Source: Axinella damicornis (lineage: Eukaryota > Porifera > Demospongiae > Axinellida > Axinellidae). Taken from it: a stretch of DNA of 64,000 bases. This document shows, one piece after another, positions 25,001-37,000 of this stretch. The first letter of the stretch is position 1; each line of letters opens with the position of its first letter. The stretch is taken from positions 19,843,985-19,907,984 of the forward strand of contig OZ007507.1 of assembly GCA_963931865.1 (NCBI GenBank). The letters are read 5' to 3'. Below the pieces are notes generated by a model. It had not been told where the DNA came from and did no database searches. It saw only the letters and a program-made list of their open reading frames with translations. Made by a program: the position numbers and the translations under genes.

Positions 25001-28000
25001 TTCTTGTCAAGATGTGTTGTGACTATGCCATCGTGGAGGCGTGGCTTTCTTTTCATGACGTAACTACAGTGCAGAACTTAGCCTCGAACCCAGGCGCCTG
25101 AGTTCGAGGCTATGCAGAACTGTGAGGCTAGAGTTTTGAACTTACTTGGAACTTGGAACTTGGAGTCATTGCAAGCACATGACCTACATGACTGCCATCA
25201 TCCAGCTCTCTGATCTGATGAAGTGTGAATGCCCCACCCCCTCATCCGCGAAGGCAACAATAATAAGCATTGATCACAACAGCAAACATCAAAAATGCAT
25301 GGAATAATATTAATGGAATCAGAATGAAGCATCAAAGCCTGCTCAGTGCCCAGCACAAGGTCCACGTACATCAAGAGAGACCATTGCAGTTTGACATGGT
25401 GATAGCCTAAGCCCTTGGGCCTAGGAACAAGGCTAACATGGCGATTAAGTAACAACACCTTATTAAAATCTTACATCAGGGCATACATCCTGTACCCTTG
25501 TGGTGACATTGCATGTACCATCACTAAGAAGTTACGCATTTCATGCGCTTGAAAAAGTACACGAACTAGAGGCAAAACATTTTCTCCGAAAAATTAAAAG
25601 GATTTAGTGATGGCCTGTCACATTCGGAATTATTCCACCTCTCGAAAAAGCTAAGAAACAAGAGAAATGCCATTAACCAGGCTCAGTCCCATCCCATCCC
25701 TAAATTCCACATTTTAAAATGGGATGGATGAGCACGCTTTAACGGAACACTCAAATTCTAATTCTTCACAAGAAATACAAGACTGCTTAAATACAAAACC
25801 AAAGTCACACATAAGCCTTACAAGACAAAGGTACAGATACATAGTGACACAACAAAGTAGCACATTAGCGCCTACAAAGTAACACATTAGTGCCTACACA
25901 TCCAGGAGGTAGCACGTTAGCACATATACTACATTCCTCCCCCCTTAGATTGTAGCTCTACTGTAACAGTCTCAAAGCTCTTTCTCTTGTGTAGTTGCTC
26001 TGCCCCCGTCTTGATCAGTCGGTCTCGATCGTGCGATCGTGCCTCGCGATTGCGTCTCCGTCTCTGAATCTGGCTCTCACTCGCCAACCCACTCACGACC
26101 TCCACGTCGCTGTGGACACCGGTGTCATGTGAAAATGGGCCCCCCCTAATTTGGGCCCCCCCGGCCCCCCCCTAATTTGGGCCCCCCCGGGCCCCATAAT
26201 TTTAAAATGTTAAATTTAAGAATTGTTAAAATTGGCTCAACCCAGGACCTCTCAGTCGTGTAGCCCCCTCGTGGGCTGTGACTGCTTGTCGGGGGATCCT
26301 CACCCCGTGGACGCGGTCCCTGGCACTCCACTGTCAGGACCTCCCAGTCACCACCTCTCTTCCTGCGCGGAAATCTGGCTACCTCGCCGCACCATCCGAT
26401 GGCCCGCAGCACCGTCCAATGGCGGGGGAGCTGGTCCTCATCGCCCGGTCTGTGCTTGAAGTTCTGACTCCGATTTTCACACAGCACCCACGGTCTTGGT
26501 GGGGGAGCCTGGGTCCGCACCACCTGGTCTGCGCTCACTGGATCAGAATATCGTCCGGCATTGCTGGCACCCGCTGCGGTATGACGCCATCTCTTGGTGG
26601 AGAATCCCGGATCCACCACCAGTGGTCTGCAGCACCGTCTCTTGGCGGGGGAGCCGGTCCGCTCCGCCTGGTCTGCAGCACCGTCTCTTGTCCGTCGTTC
26701 TCTTGCCCGCGCTCGCTCGCGCTCGCTCGCCCGCGCTAGCTCAACCTAGCCACGGGGAGGATCCCATCCTTGTCGACAAATTTGTTGTATACTTGTACTA
26801 GCACGCTTTAACGGAACACTCAAATTCTAATTCTGACTTACAAGAAATACAAGACTGCTTAAATACAAAACCAAAGTCACACATAAGCCTTACAAGAACA
26901 AAGGTACAGATACATAGTGACACATCAAAGTAGCACATTAGCGCCTACAAAGTAACCACATTAGTGCATACACATCCAGGAGGTAGCACGTTAGCACATA
27001 TACTACAGGATGGGACTGAGCCTGGTTAATGGCATTTCTCTTGTTTCTTAGCTTTTTCAAGAGGTGGAATAATTCCGAATGTGACAGGCCATCACTAAAT
27101 CCTTTTTAATTTTTTGGAGAAAATTTTTTGCCTCTAGTGGGAAATAGAAACCTGAGGGCCCTGGGATTGTAGTGTTCTGAGTGCAGTGAGAGTGGGCCAG
27201 AGGGTTTCCAAATCCCATAGATCCTGTTGGATGAGACATCTAGCAACAGTAACTACACTATAGTGCTTCAGTTTTCAATAAAATAACGTTTGGTTAACAA
27301 TGGAGTTAGAGGACCTTTTCGACAAAATAATAGACTGAGTATGAGACTACAAAGAGCCAGATATTAGTGCTGACATAGAACCACGGACGTGCAAGTGACT
27401 TTTATGAGCAGTCTGCCCTCAACCTAGGTTGGAGTGCCGACGTAGACCGCTTCCATCTACCAGGTTCTCCTTCTCATGTAACTGCTTGTACCTCCAAAAA
27501 CGGACGCAGAAATGTGACTAATTTGGCGAGTGTGAGCAAGCCCCTCCTAGTGGTGCTGCTGGATGAAATGTACTAGTATCGTGTGTCATAGGTCTTACGT
27601 CATATATGTGACCCGCTACAAGAAAACCAACCACTCACAGATTTTCGCAAAATCAGCGTTCTTGGTATCAATCGACTCGAGATTTACCGTAGAGTTCAAC
27701 GGTCAAGTTATCGGGCTCAAAATAGGTTCATACGCCGAGTTACAGCCTTAAAATTGTACACGGGTAGCCCGTCCCTCAGAATACAATTTTTACGAGAAAC
27801 GGAGCATTTTGTGTGCACGTGGTGTTCCGTATACGGTCCGTGTCATAATGAATTCGTCGACAAAGACAGCGAACGGAGTCGAAGACAGAGCGATAACCAG
27901 TCCCGTTGTTGGAGAGAACGTTTCCAGAAAACGTTGGAAGATACACCGCGTAACTTGTCAGTGATAGTTCGTGTCTGGCTGCGTGTCTTATCATCGAGCG

Positions 28001-31000
28001 ATAACAATACTGTAAGTCCGTTCATGCGCTAGCTAAACTGAACTCCCTTCATTGTCCCGAGTGTTAAGGTAAGCAAACAACATTGTATTGCAATGAAATT
28101 TTATGAATGGACAGAGAGAAGGTTATAGTTTCACAAAATGAAAAGAAAAAAAATGTCGAAAAAAAAATCTTCTGAGTATAGATCCCCGTCCTGCAAAATC
28201 ATATTCAGCTGCGAGTGGTCGGTTTTCTCATAGCGGGTCACATATGTCGTCGTCGGCGTGCGTCTTAGGAAACATGGGTACAGCAATCTCCGAAACCAAG
28301 TTGACGGATAAGTGGGCAGCATCAAAGTGTACTCAAATTTCAACAACAGTTTGCATCAAACTGCTCCATCTGCTTGAAAATGCCCTAACACTTAATTTTA
28401 AGGCCATCTACGAAACTGAAAATTTGGACCCTCTCCAAGGCCCCACCCACACTCTGACCCCACTACCAATACACACGCAAAACAGGCCACAATACTACGG
28501 ATGGATTTACCATATGTGCTCTCCTCAGTTGCAGGCTACAGGCCAAAACTCACTGTCGCCCTCAAAAACAAAGGTTTGGCTACCCTAGTGAGATAATCGC
28601 TACTTCGGACAGAGTTTCGTTTCATTGAATCAAGTTCTGATGTGCCATCAACACAAGGCAATATACAATACATAGTCATGAATAATTAGTGGTGCAATGA
28701 GTGGGACAATGAAACGGAGACAAAGTGGCACAGCTGCAGAATTAGTAACAATCCAAATACAGATGACCAGAACAAGATATGTTCATACACATTATTACAT
28801 TCCTATTCCCTTAGAGGAATTGCTAATAAGTCAATTGTTCGCATGGTGATACCATAGAGTACGTATTAAGCGCCCTGGGTTTGGGGACATTAGAACACCG
28901 CTGAACAGGGGGGTGGGCGCTAGATGCGTACTCACACTACTTAGGCATGTAGTATCCGCCCACCCATTCAGTACTATATAAACAACAAGCGCTGCGGTAA
29001 GCTGTGAATATTAATGACCGGCTACGAATATATAAGTCCATTTTTCACGCAAGGAAATTGATCGCACGTCTTTGCGAAGTCCTTGAGAAGAAATGCTCGA
29101 TAGAGAAAGCATGCTGTAGTTCATACACTTCACAGTAAATCGGCCTTTTTGAATGCACAACCTTGCCCAGAGGTTAAGAAATGCTGCTCAAAACTTTTTG
29201 TGATGGGTGGGCCCTTACTACACTGCTTGCACTAACTTTCGCATGAAGAGGGGGGTGGGCACTTGATACGTACTCTACGGTAAGTCAAACGTTGAGGCAG
29301 TCGTCTCTCTCAAGTGGGGTAACGCTGGACAACCTCTTGGGGCAATCCTTCATGAGGAGAGACAGGTGAGACCGAAGGGGAAGGAGATAAATCAGGTGCT
29401 GGTTCTACTGGAACCTTGCATGGGAATCTGCTCAGGAATGTTCAGGGGGATCTGCATGTGTGGGTACAAGTGGTTCAGTACCAGTTAGAACGGTATCGGC
29501 ATCAGTTGAGGTAGCTTCAGTGGCAGGGTCAAACCTCCTATGCAACTGGTCCTGGTGTCGGCGACAGGTGATCCCACCATCCAGTTTGACTTTGAAGGAA
29601 ACGGGACCAGTTCTCTGCACAATCTGGGCAGGAATCCAATGTGGCCGTCCACCACCATAGCCACATGCATAAACAAAGTCACCAACTGCGAAATGGCGAG
29701 TACGGGCTCGTGAATCGTGGGCTCGTTTCTGTTGCTGCTGCTTCTGAGAAACTTTGGCGTCAAGATCTAGATGAACCATGTCCAACCTAGAGCAAGGTCG
29801 TCTGCCAAGGAGAAGTTCGATTGGTGTTACACCAGTTGTGCTATGCGGTGTGTTACGATAATGGAATAGGAACCGAGAGATTCTGTCCGTTAGGATTCCT
29901 TAGGTGAACTTCCTCATGCCCTGCTTGAAGGACTGAACCGCTCGTTCAGCCAGCCCATTTGAGGAAGGATGGTATGGTGCTGAAGTGATGTGCGAAACAC
30001 CATTCTTCCTGAGAAATGCTGTGAACTCCTCACTGGTGAAACAGGTGCCATTGTCGGTGACCACAGTGTTGGGAAGCCCAAACTGAGCAAACGCTGTATG
30101 CAGTTTCTCGATGGTAGCCTTGGATGGTAGCTGAAGACATCAGGAATACTTCCACCCACTTAGAATGTGCATCCACGAGCAACAGGAACATATGACCTCC
30201 GGCATAGTCTAAGTGGAGACGGGACCATGGATGGCCAGGCCATTTCCAGGGATGCAAAGGAGCCGGAGGGGAAACAGGACGACACAACTGACATTGGTGA
30301 CAGTGTTGTACAGTAGACTCAATGTCTGCTTCCATGTTTGGCCACCACACAAACATCCGTGCCAGGGTTTTCATACGCGAGACACCAGGGTGACCACCAT
30401 GAAGTTCCTGAAGGACAGATTCTCGGCCAAGTGGAGGTACAATCACACGACTTCCCCAAACAAAGCAACCATCGATTCGTGCAGTGATAGTTCTGCCCGC
30501 CAAACTCAGTATGGCTTCAAGACTTCCTCATGGCAGTGGTCAGGCCAACCCTCGTTGAGGTGTCTCACAAATTGTGCCATTAACGGATCTCGCCTGGTCC
30601 ACACCTTGATCTTCGAGGATGACACAGGCGAGTCCTGGAGATGCTTCACCAGCATAACCAGTTCAGCTGGTAGTGGGGTATCCTCTGGCACATCAGACAG
30701 GGGTAGCCGGCTCAAGGCATCGGCATTCTTATGCTGGGCTGTAGAACAGAAAGAGAGAGTATACTCATATGCTGCAAGTGTTAGAGCCCAACACTGTATT
30801 CGACCAGATGCCTGGGGAGGAACAGCATGACACTCGTTGAACAGAGAGAGAAGAGTTTGTGGTCTGTGATGAGGACAAACTGGTGTCCATATTGGTAGGA
30901 GTGGAATGTTTTGACACCAAAACACAGGCTAGACCCTCCTTCCCAATCTGGCTGTACTTCTGTTCAGTCTGGGTGAGGGTGCGAGAGGCATACCCAACTG

Positions 31001-34000
31001 GCTTCCAAGTACCATCTGGCACCCTGTGAGAAAGCACAGCCCTGAGGCCATACGATGAGGCATCACATGACAGAGTGATCTCCAAGTCTGGGTTGAAGTG
31101 GACCAGGAGAGGAGCAGAGGTAAGGAGCTGCTTAGAAGCCTCAAATGCTTCTTGCTCCTTGGATGTCCAACACCAGCGTGTGGAACGGCGCAGCAACCTG
31201 TACAAAGAAGATAGGAGATACAAGGGAGAAACTTTGAGTAGTAGGTGAGGAGTCCCAAGTAGGACTTCAGTTCTGCAACACTCGTTGGACGTGGAGCTTT
31301 GTGGACTGCTCTCACTGGAAGGGGATGCAAGCCCTTTGCATCAATGAGGTGCCCCAGATACGTCACTGAGGGTTGCTTTAAGGAACACTTCTTCCTTTTT
31401 AGATGCAGCCCTGCATTCTCCACTTCGTCCAGTGCTGCCAGATGGTCTGCCTTGGTCTTCCCGGTCACCAATATGTCGTTTAGAGTATTGAATCAAGTTC
31501 TGATGTGCCATCAACACAGGGCAATGTACAATATATAGTCATGAATAATTAGTGGTACGAGTGGGACAATGAAACGGAGACAAAGTGGCACAGCTGCAGA
31601 ATTAGTAACAATCCAAATACAGATGACCAGAACAAGATATGTTCATACACATTATTACACCTAGGCGTCCAAAAAAAAATCTACGCACACCAACTAAAGC
31701 CAAGGCCAGTTTCCAAAAGGTCAACCTACCCCCTCCAAAACTAGGTATGCTTTTTCATGCTCAACTCTAGGTTACAGAGTTTTGGCCACAAATCTACTCC
31801 CTCTCACCAGCCCAGTCAAGCTACCAAACCAGCCAAATTCACCCTAACACGAAAATGGACAGGGCCTGTAATGGCGAAAGGTCAACTCTCTAGAATACCT
31901 TGGCCAGGGAACTGTTGGATGCTGTTCAATTTCCAGGCTGTTCTTCGGCCACTTCAGCAGCCCCACAAACATTCCTACTCACTCTACCAATCATTCACAC
32001 TCAAATAGGCCATTGCTACATTCAATAAGCTAGACACGCCTCTTTCGGTTTTGTTTTTTAAGTGTTGTAACAAGTCTTCAAAGTACCGCCCGGCATATCA
32101 GAGTGCCGATTTGAAACTTGAAAGGGTCGCTAGCCACATCAAAGTGAGAAGCCCTCCCTGTTTATGTTGCCGCCATGGGAAAGTGTAAACAGATTAATAG
32201 CTCTCAATAACCGTACGTGAGTGACGTCATCTCAGTAATTATTCATCTCTGATGTTGAGCTTCCTACCTTAAAATGGTGTGCGTATAGAAAACATGCGTA
32301 GCCCGCACACAGGCTTGTGTAAAAGCCGGACTGCCGGATCACCCGGATCACCAAATATGCGAGCCAAAAAAACAATTACGGTAATTGCATGTTCAACGCA
32401 CTTCCGGTATTGGAAAACAGTTGGCGCCATTGCTTGCTTTAGCTTGTCAGTGTGTCGTTAGTATGGTAGTGCAAGTTGCTAGATAATTTATCATGGTACA
32501 AGCTACCGATAATAACTGATCGGCATGAATGGGAGCATCACCATCAGCGTGGACTTGCCATCGTCGTTGTGGTTTTCTGGATAGACCGCCTGTCAACGCA
32601 GCACGCACAATAATCACAGGTTAGCAGCGATCATGTACGGCATAGTATTTCTGCCTGCACAACTGTCCACTGACTCGTTGAATTTGACAGGCCTTTGATC
32701 AAGAGTCCCAGGCTTGTGGGGCTAGACTGCTCTGTGCGTGCAGTGTGTAATGTGTAGCTAGTAAACTACATTTGGTCCATTCCATTAGAGACTCCCTGTC
32801 GCTCAATTTGTTAATGAGTAATGGAGCAGTGGTCGTTGGAATAGGGAGCTTGAGTAAGTGTGACTGGTACATGCACATATGATCACCTCCTGGTCTGAAC
32901 CCACACCCACGCTTGTCAGTTGGATCACAGCTCCGTTAGGTGATTTCAGTGGGAAACTTGCCAGATTTGTTCACTAACCCCATAAAATCTCCAGAGATCT
33001 GATACAGACTGGGACAGTCTCATACTGGAAATAGTAGAAATTTTCTCCAGGTCAGAATGGAGGGTTCTGTCGGTCATATCAATTTCGTTGAGTGGCTTAA
33101 GGTCTATGCAAATCCTCACTTCCAACGATTCTTGGGGACCACTGCCATTTCTGTGCCAACAGGTGGTTGGGTTGTTGATCTTAGAGAGTCTGACTCTCAC
33201 CTGTTCCATCCAATTCAGCTCCTTCACATTCGGGTATCGGATGCACGAACAATGAGTAGGGAGTTGCATCATCCTTGGTAGCTTAATTTGGTAGTCTTCC
33301 CTATGTTCCGGATCCCCAGGCCTTTGAAGATGTGAGGGATTGCTGTTCGACATCTGGTTCACCACTGTCTATGGTAGGCTATCTAGAAGGTTCATGGAGA
33401 TTTGAGTAGACCTCTCCAGTGGGTGTAGCCTCGTTCCCAGGCCCGAGACGGCGAGGAGAAAAGGGCCTGGTTTCCACTGTTTGCGCATGCGCTTAATTAT
33501 CTGTAACCGTAACACGTATTCATAAGGGGAGGGTGCAAATGACGTCTTCGTAGTCACATGGTCGAGCGTGTGACGCTATCTATTTTGCTACACTGGTCCT
33601 CCATCCGCAAGATGAGGGGCGACACAGCCACAATTGCACTGCCACCAGCAACAGACTTACCCGACATTTGTTATTCAAAACAAACGGAAGAGTCTGGTAG
33701 CATACTGGCTCCACCCAGTCGGTGCGACGGTAGCCACACGAAAACATCCCATCTTTCAGTCGCAGGTCACTGTTCTAGCTGAATTCAGGAGCGCCTTGCC
33801 ACCTGAGGGCATAGGAGAGCACGATCGAGAGCTGCTGTAACGCACGCCACTCGCTATAGCGCTTACCAACTATAAGGTAGGTGCGGGTAATGCGGAACAG
33901 AGGGTATTGCGGAACACTTACAGTTATTCAGCCATTACTTGGCGATGAGCGACATCGCGGAAACCACAGTTCTAGAACACAACTGCCTTCGCTCTTAGGC

Positions 34001-37000
34001 AACTTTCGAGAACTTTCTGACCTTCACGGGTCAAAGGTTAACCCAACCCACTCAACTCAATAATAATAATTATTATTATTATGATAACCGCAAAATTGGC
34101 GGGAAATCTAAACAACAACAATGGCTCTGTCAAAACCAGGTAGAAAACCTCTGCAAGAACTCAATGGAAAGACAGGATGGTGTGTGGAAGGAATGAAGAA
34201 GGCAATTGAAGCTGTTGTTACACAGTGTTCCGCATTACCCGCACGTGTTCCGCAATACCCGCAAATAGTTGGTGTGGCAACCAGGCCGTAACTGAGAAAT
34301 TAGTAGTAGCGCTTAAAGTAAGATTGCAATGCAGCACTGCAAAGGCCCCAAAGATACTCTGCTGTGAATAGTACAGTTCAGCAGTCGTTCACATGCTGTG
34401 GGCAAGTTGCTAAAGTTAAGTGTTCCGCTATACCCGTACTTACCTTAGCTAGCTAGTTAACTGTACGGATCACGTTATCCGCTTCGACGTCACGAGTGTA
34501 CAAACATAATCGAACGTCCATGGTGCCGGTGTCAGAGGCGTGAGTGACTCCCCGGCGTGAGTGACTCCCTGGTCATTAGCGCCTAAGGCAGAAGTGACCC
34601 CCCCCTGGCGGGAATGACTCCCCTTCACGGTACGGTACGACCGTACCGAATGCTGATGCTACGGTGCTACAAAAGCTGATGCGCCATCATGCGGTGTCAT
34701 TATTCGGGTATGGAGGCGTTTCGGACAGAGCTGAGTGTTGTGGAGGATTATCTACTGCGGGGGAAGTATCCCGATGGGTTCTCAAAGGCGGAGAAGGCCA
34801 ACCTATGGCGAAAATGCCGAAACAACTTACCAAGGGGAACATGATGCCATTCCCAAGGAAGAACAGGCCACATTACCACCACTAATGACACTCCGTCCGA
34901 AGGTGAACACGCGCAATGTGAAAGTGTATTGTGTCTGTCGTATGCCAGACCACTACGACAGGAAAATGATCGAGTGCGAAGAGTGCGAACAATGGTTCCA
35001 TTATTCGTGCATGGGGTTCAGTAGAAAAGCAGCAATACCAGAAGTGTGGAAATGTGGTTACTGCACAAAGCGGCAAGTTAACATCCGTCAGAAGCCAATG
35101 GAAACCAAATTTCCTGCAGCCAAAAGACAGCGTTTACTGTATTAGAACTGCATGCATTCTGTATTTTATATGTCAACTATAATTTTTTTGCATACTTGTA
35201 TTATCTATATCTCTGAAAGTTATAATAATTATTTTACCTCCAGTGTTATCTTTTTCTCCAAGTCATGAATATTATGCTCTCCATACGCGCAGGAGTCAAT
35301 CATACCTAGGCGTAAGTGACTCCCCGAACATTGCCGCCTAGGCACGAGTGACCCCTGGGAGTCATTGCCGTCAGGGGGGAGTCACTCGCACCTAGGCATC
35401 AATGTTCGGGGAGTCACTCACGCCTAGGCGTGAGTGACCAGGAGTCACTGATGCCTAGGCAGCAGTGACCGGGAGTCACGTAAGACGGGAGTCATTCACG
35501 ACTATGACACCGGTGGAATTCCACCGCTCTTTAGCGCATGCGCAAACAGTGGAAACCAGGCCCTTTTCTCCTCGCCGTCTCGGGCCTGGGAACGAGGCTA
35601 CCATTCAAGATGCTGTGCCACCTTTCTTCCTCCAAGGCTGTTGGGCATCCATTGACAGCGTGTCTAGTTGAGCGCTACGTTATACGTACTTCATACTGTG
35701 ACAACGCCATCTGCAAATCTCAACGAAATACAGCACTGTTTTTTCTGTACGTCTCAAAAATCAGCTGAACGTATTTAGCTAAAATGCTCTACGCAGGCAG
35801 CTCTTCCACTGGTTACTCGAGGGGGCTACGTTGTCATATGGCATCGAACGAACGTCTCATCGTGGTTTCTTCCCTGCAAGATGTACAAAAACAGGAAAAT
35901 TGACCTCGCGCGAACACTGTTAACTCCATATCCGGCTAGTTCGGAAGCGTACTTACATAAACTCAACGTAGCCCCCTCCAGACTGGGCCTGTCTTGATCC
36001 TGAGAAAGAACAGTAGCAGTAGCTTGCGTGCAATGAAACTGAGACGTACAGAAAAATTATTTAATTCCATCAGTACTGAATAATTTGCTGTCTCGTTGTT
36101 TGCTGCTCCAGAACGTCCTGGCTTGGTACATAAGTAGCACTTACCATGAAGTGTTTGGTTACCACATTTGGTTTCCATTCATGGCAGGACTTGCAGGTTA
36201 CAACATATTTTAGATGACATAATTATTAATTCCAAAATCACTTGCCCGCCACCTTAAACTACACTACCACGTACACCACAAACCACAATGTCAGCTGGGA
36301 TACTTTATTAGTTCCTGTGAAATAACCTTAGTAGCTAGCAAAATACTTGTAGTATGTACATACTTTTATAGTTTGAGTAATATCTATCATAGATCTATAT
36401 GCAGGGACAGAGTGGACACGCAATATACTACCAAAAACAATCTTTTACTAGGAATACGTATCCGCATCAGGCCTCGCGTGCGCCGCATGTGTACGTGTAC
36501 GTATAAGTGTGACCTGAACACGTACTTACGAGTAGCTATCTGATCTCAAGTTTGAGAGTGTGGAGCTGAGAAAAGATGTTGATTACGCTCACTGTTTGAC
36601 TCCACATGTAGCTGCTCTAGCTCTGCAAGCCCTGAAGGCCCCGCTCGCTTGTATCAGAACCTTTGGCTATGTGAGACTATTTGTGAAGTTGCGGTATAAA
36701 CAGATGTCGACTGTGCTCACGGTTCGACTCCATATGTAGCTGCTCAAGCTCTGCAAACCCTGGAGGCACCACGCTCATCCACTGATCTGAGTTTCAAGGT
36801 TGTAAATCTTGCACCGTCGAGGCCTTGCTGCAAATACAACTCAATTGGCCGGAAGGAATTCCACAACATTCCTAAGCAGTATCAACATTCCTGATCATGA
36901 CACACGTATGTACGTACATACGTATGTACGTATACAATGAGAATAGATCGCCTCACGCTAATGCGCTCGGCAATAAGCCTTTATAACAACTTACCATTCA

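Larger units (their letters stand above)
28589..31659 (-). mobile_element. Ty3/Gypsy LTR retrotransposon, internally deleted
   Basis: Flanked by a 5-bp duplication CCTAG (28584-28588 and 31660-31664). The 3' LTR is 28589-28799, starting TG and ending CA on either strand; the 5' LTR is truncated at 31486-31659. Minus-strand pol order is reverse transcriptase, RNase H, integrase, the Ty3/Gypsy order. Gag, protease and the first half of the reverse transcriptase are missing: the 5' LTR remnant joins pol directly at the catalytic segment (NDILVTGKT, where YLDDILV is usual). The host site is the transposon copy at 28265-32269. Several frame changes make it defective. Confidence 0.85.
28265..32269 (+). 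mobile_element. AGGTAGGAAGCATG-family transposon, copy 3, split by a Gypsy insertion
   Basis: Left part 28265-28588 and right part 31660-32269 align to copies 1 and 2; the left terminus is slightly truncated. In the left part the frame from MGTAISETKL continues without the stop present in copies 1 and 2 (YETENLDP at about 28410-28433). The interruption is the LTR element at 28589-31659, bordered by CCTAG on both sides. Confidence 0.82.
34526..35513 (+). mobile_element. Mobile cassette carrying a PHD-finger reading frame
   Basis: Inverted ends read CCGGTGTCAGAGGCGTGAGT on the left and CCGGTGTCATAGTCGTGAAT on the right (reverse complemented). Inside each end lie clustered subterminal repeats of GAGTCACTC and GCCTAGGC (34545-34620 and 35285-35500), an arrangement typical of transposase-binding sites. 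The middle encodes a C4HC3 PHD finger. The target duplication is unclear. Transposon family not recognised. Confidence 0.6.
33427..35607. repeat. Large foldback: 70-bp inverted arms enclosing two elements
   Basis: Arms 33427-33497 (TAGCCTCGTTCCCAGGCCCG...TTTGCGCATGCGC) and 35538-35607 are near-perfect reverse complements. Their outer ends match the small palindromes seen elsewhere. The 2-kb interior contains the MITE at 33875-34445 and the PHD cassette at 34526-35513. No 9-bp flanking duplication is visible here. Confidence 0.7.

Noticed and set aside
26146..26739. Coding gene in the GC-rich interior of the short LTR element
   Set aside because: Overlapping frames on both strands reflect GC-rich composition. 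No gag or pol motif was recognised.
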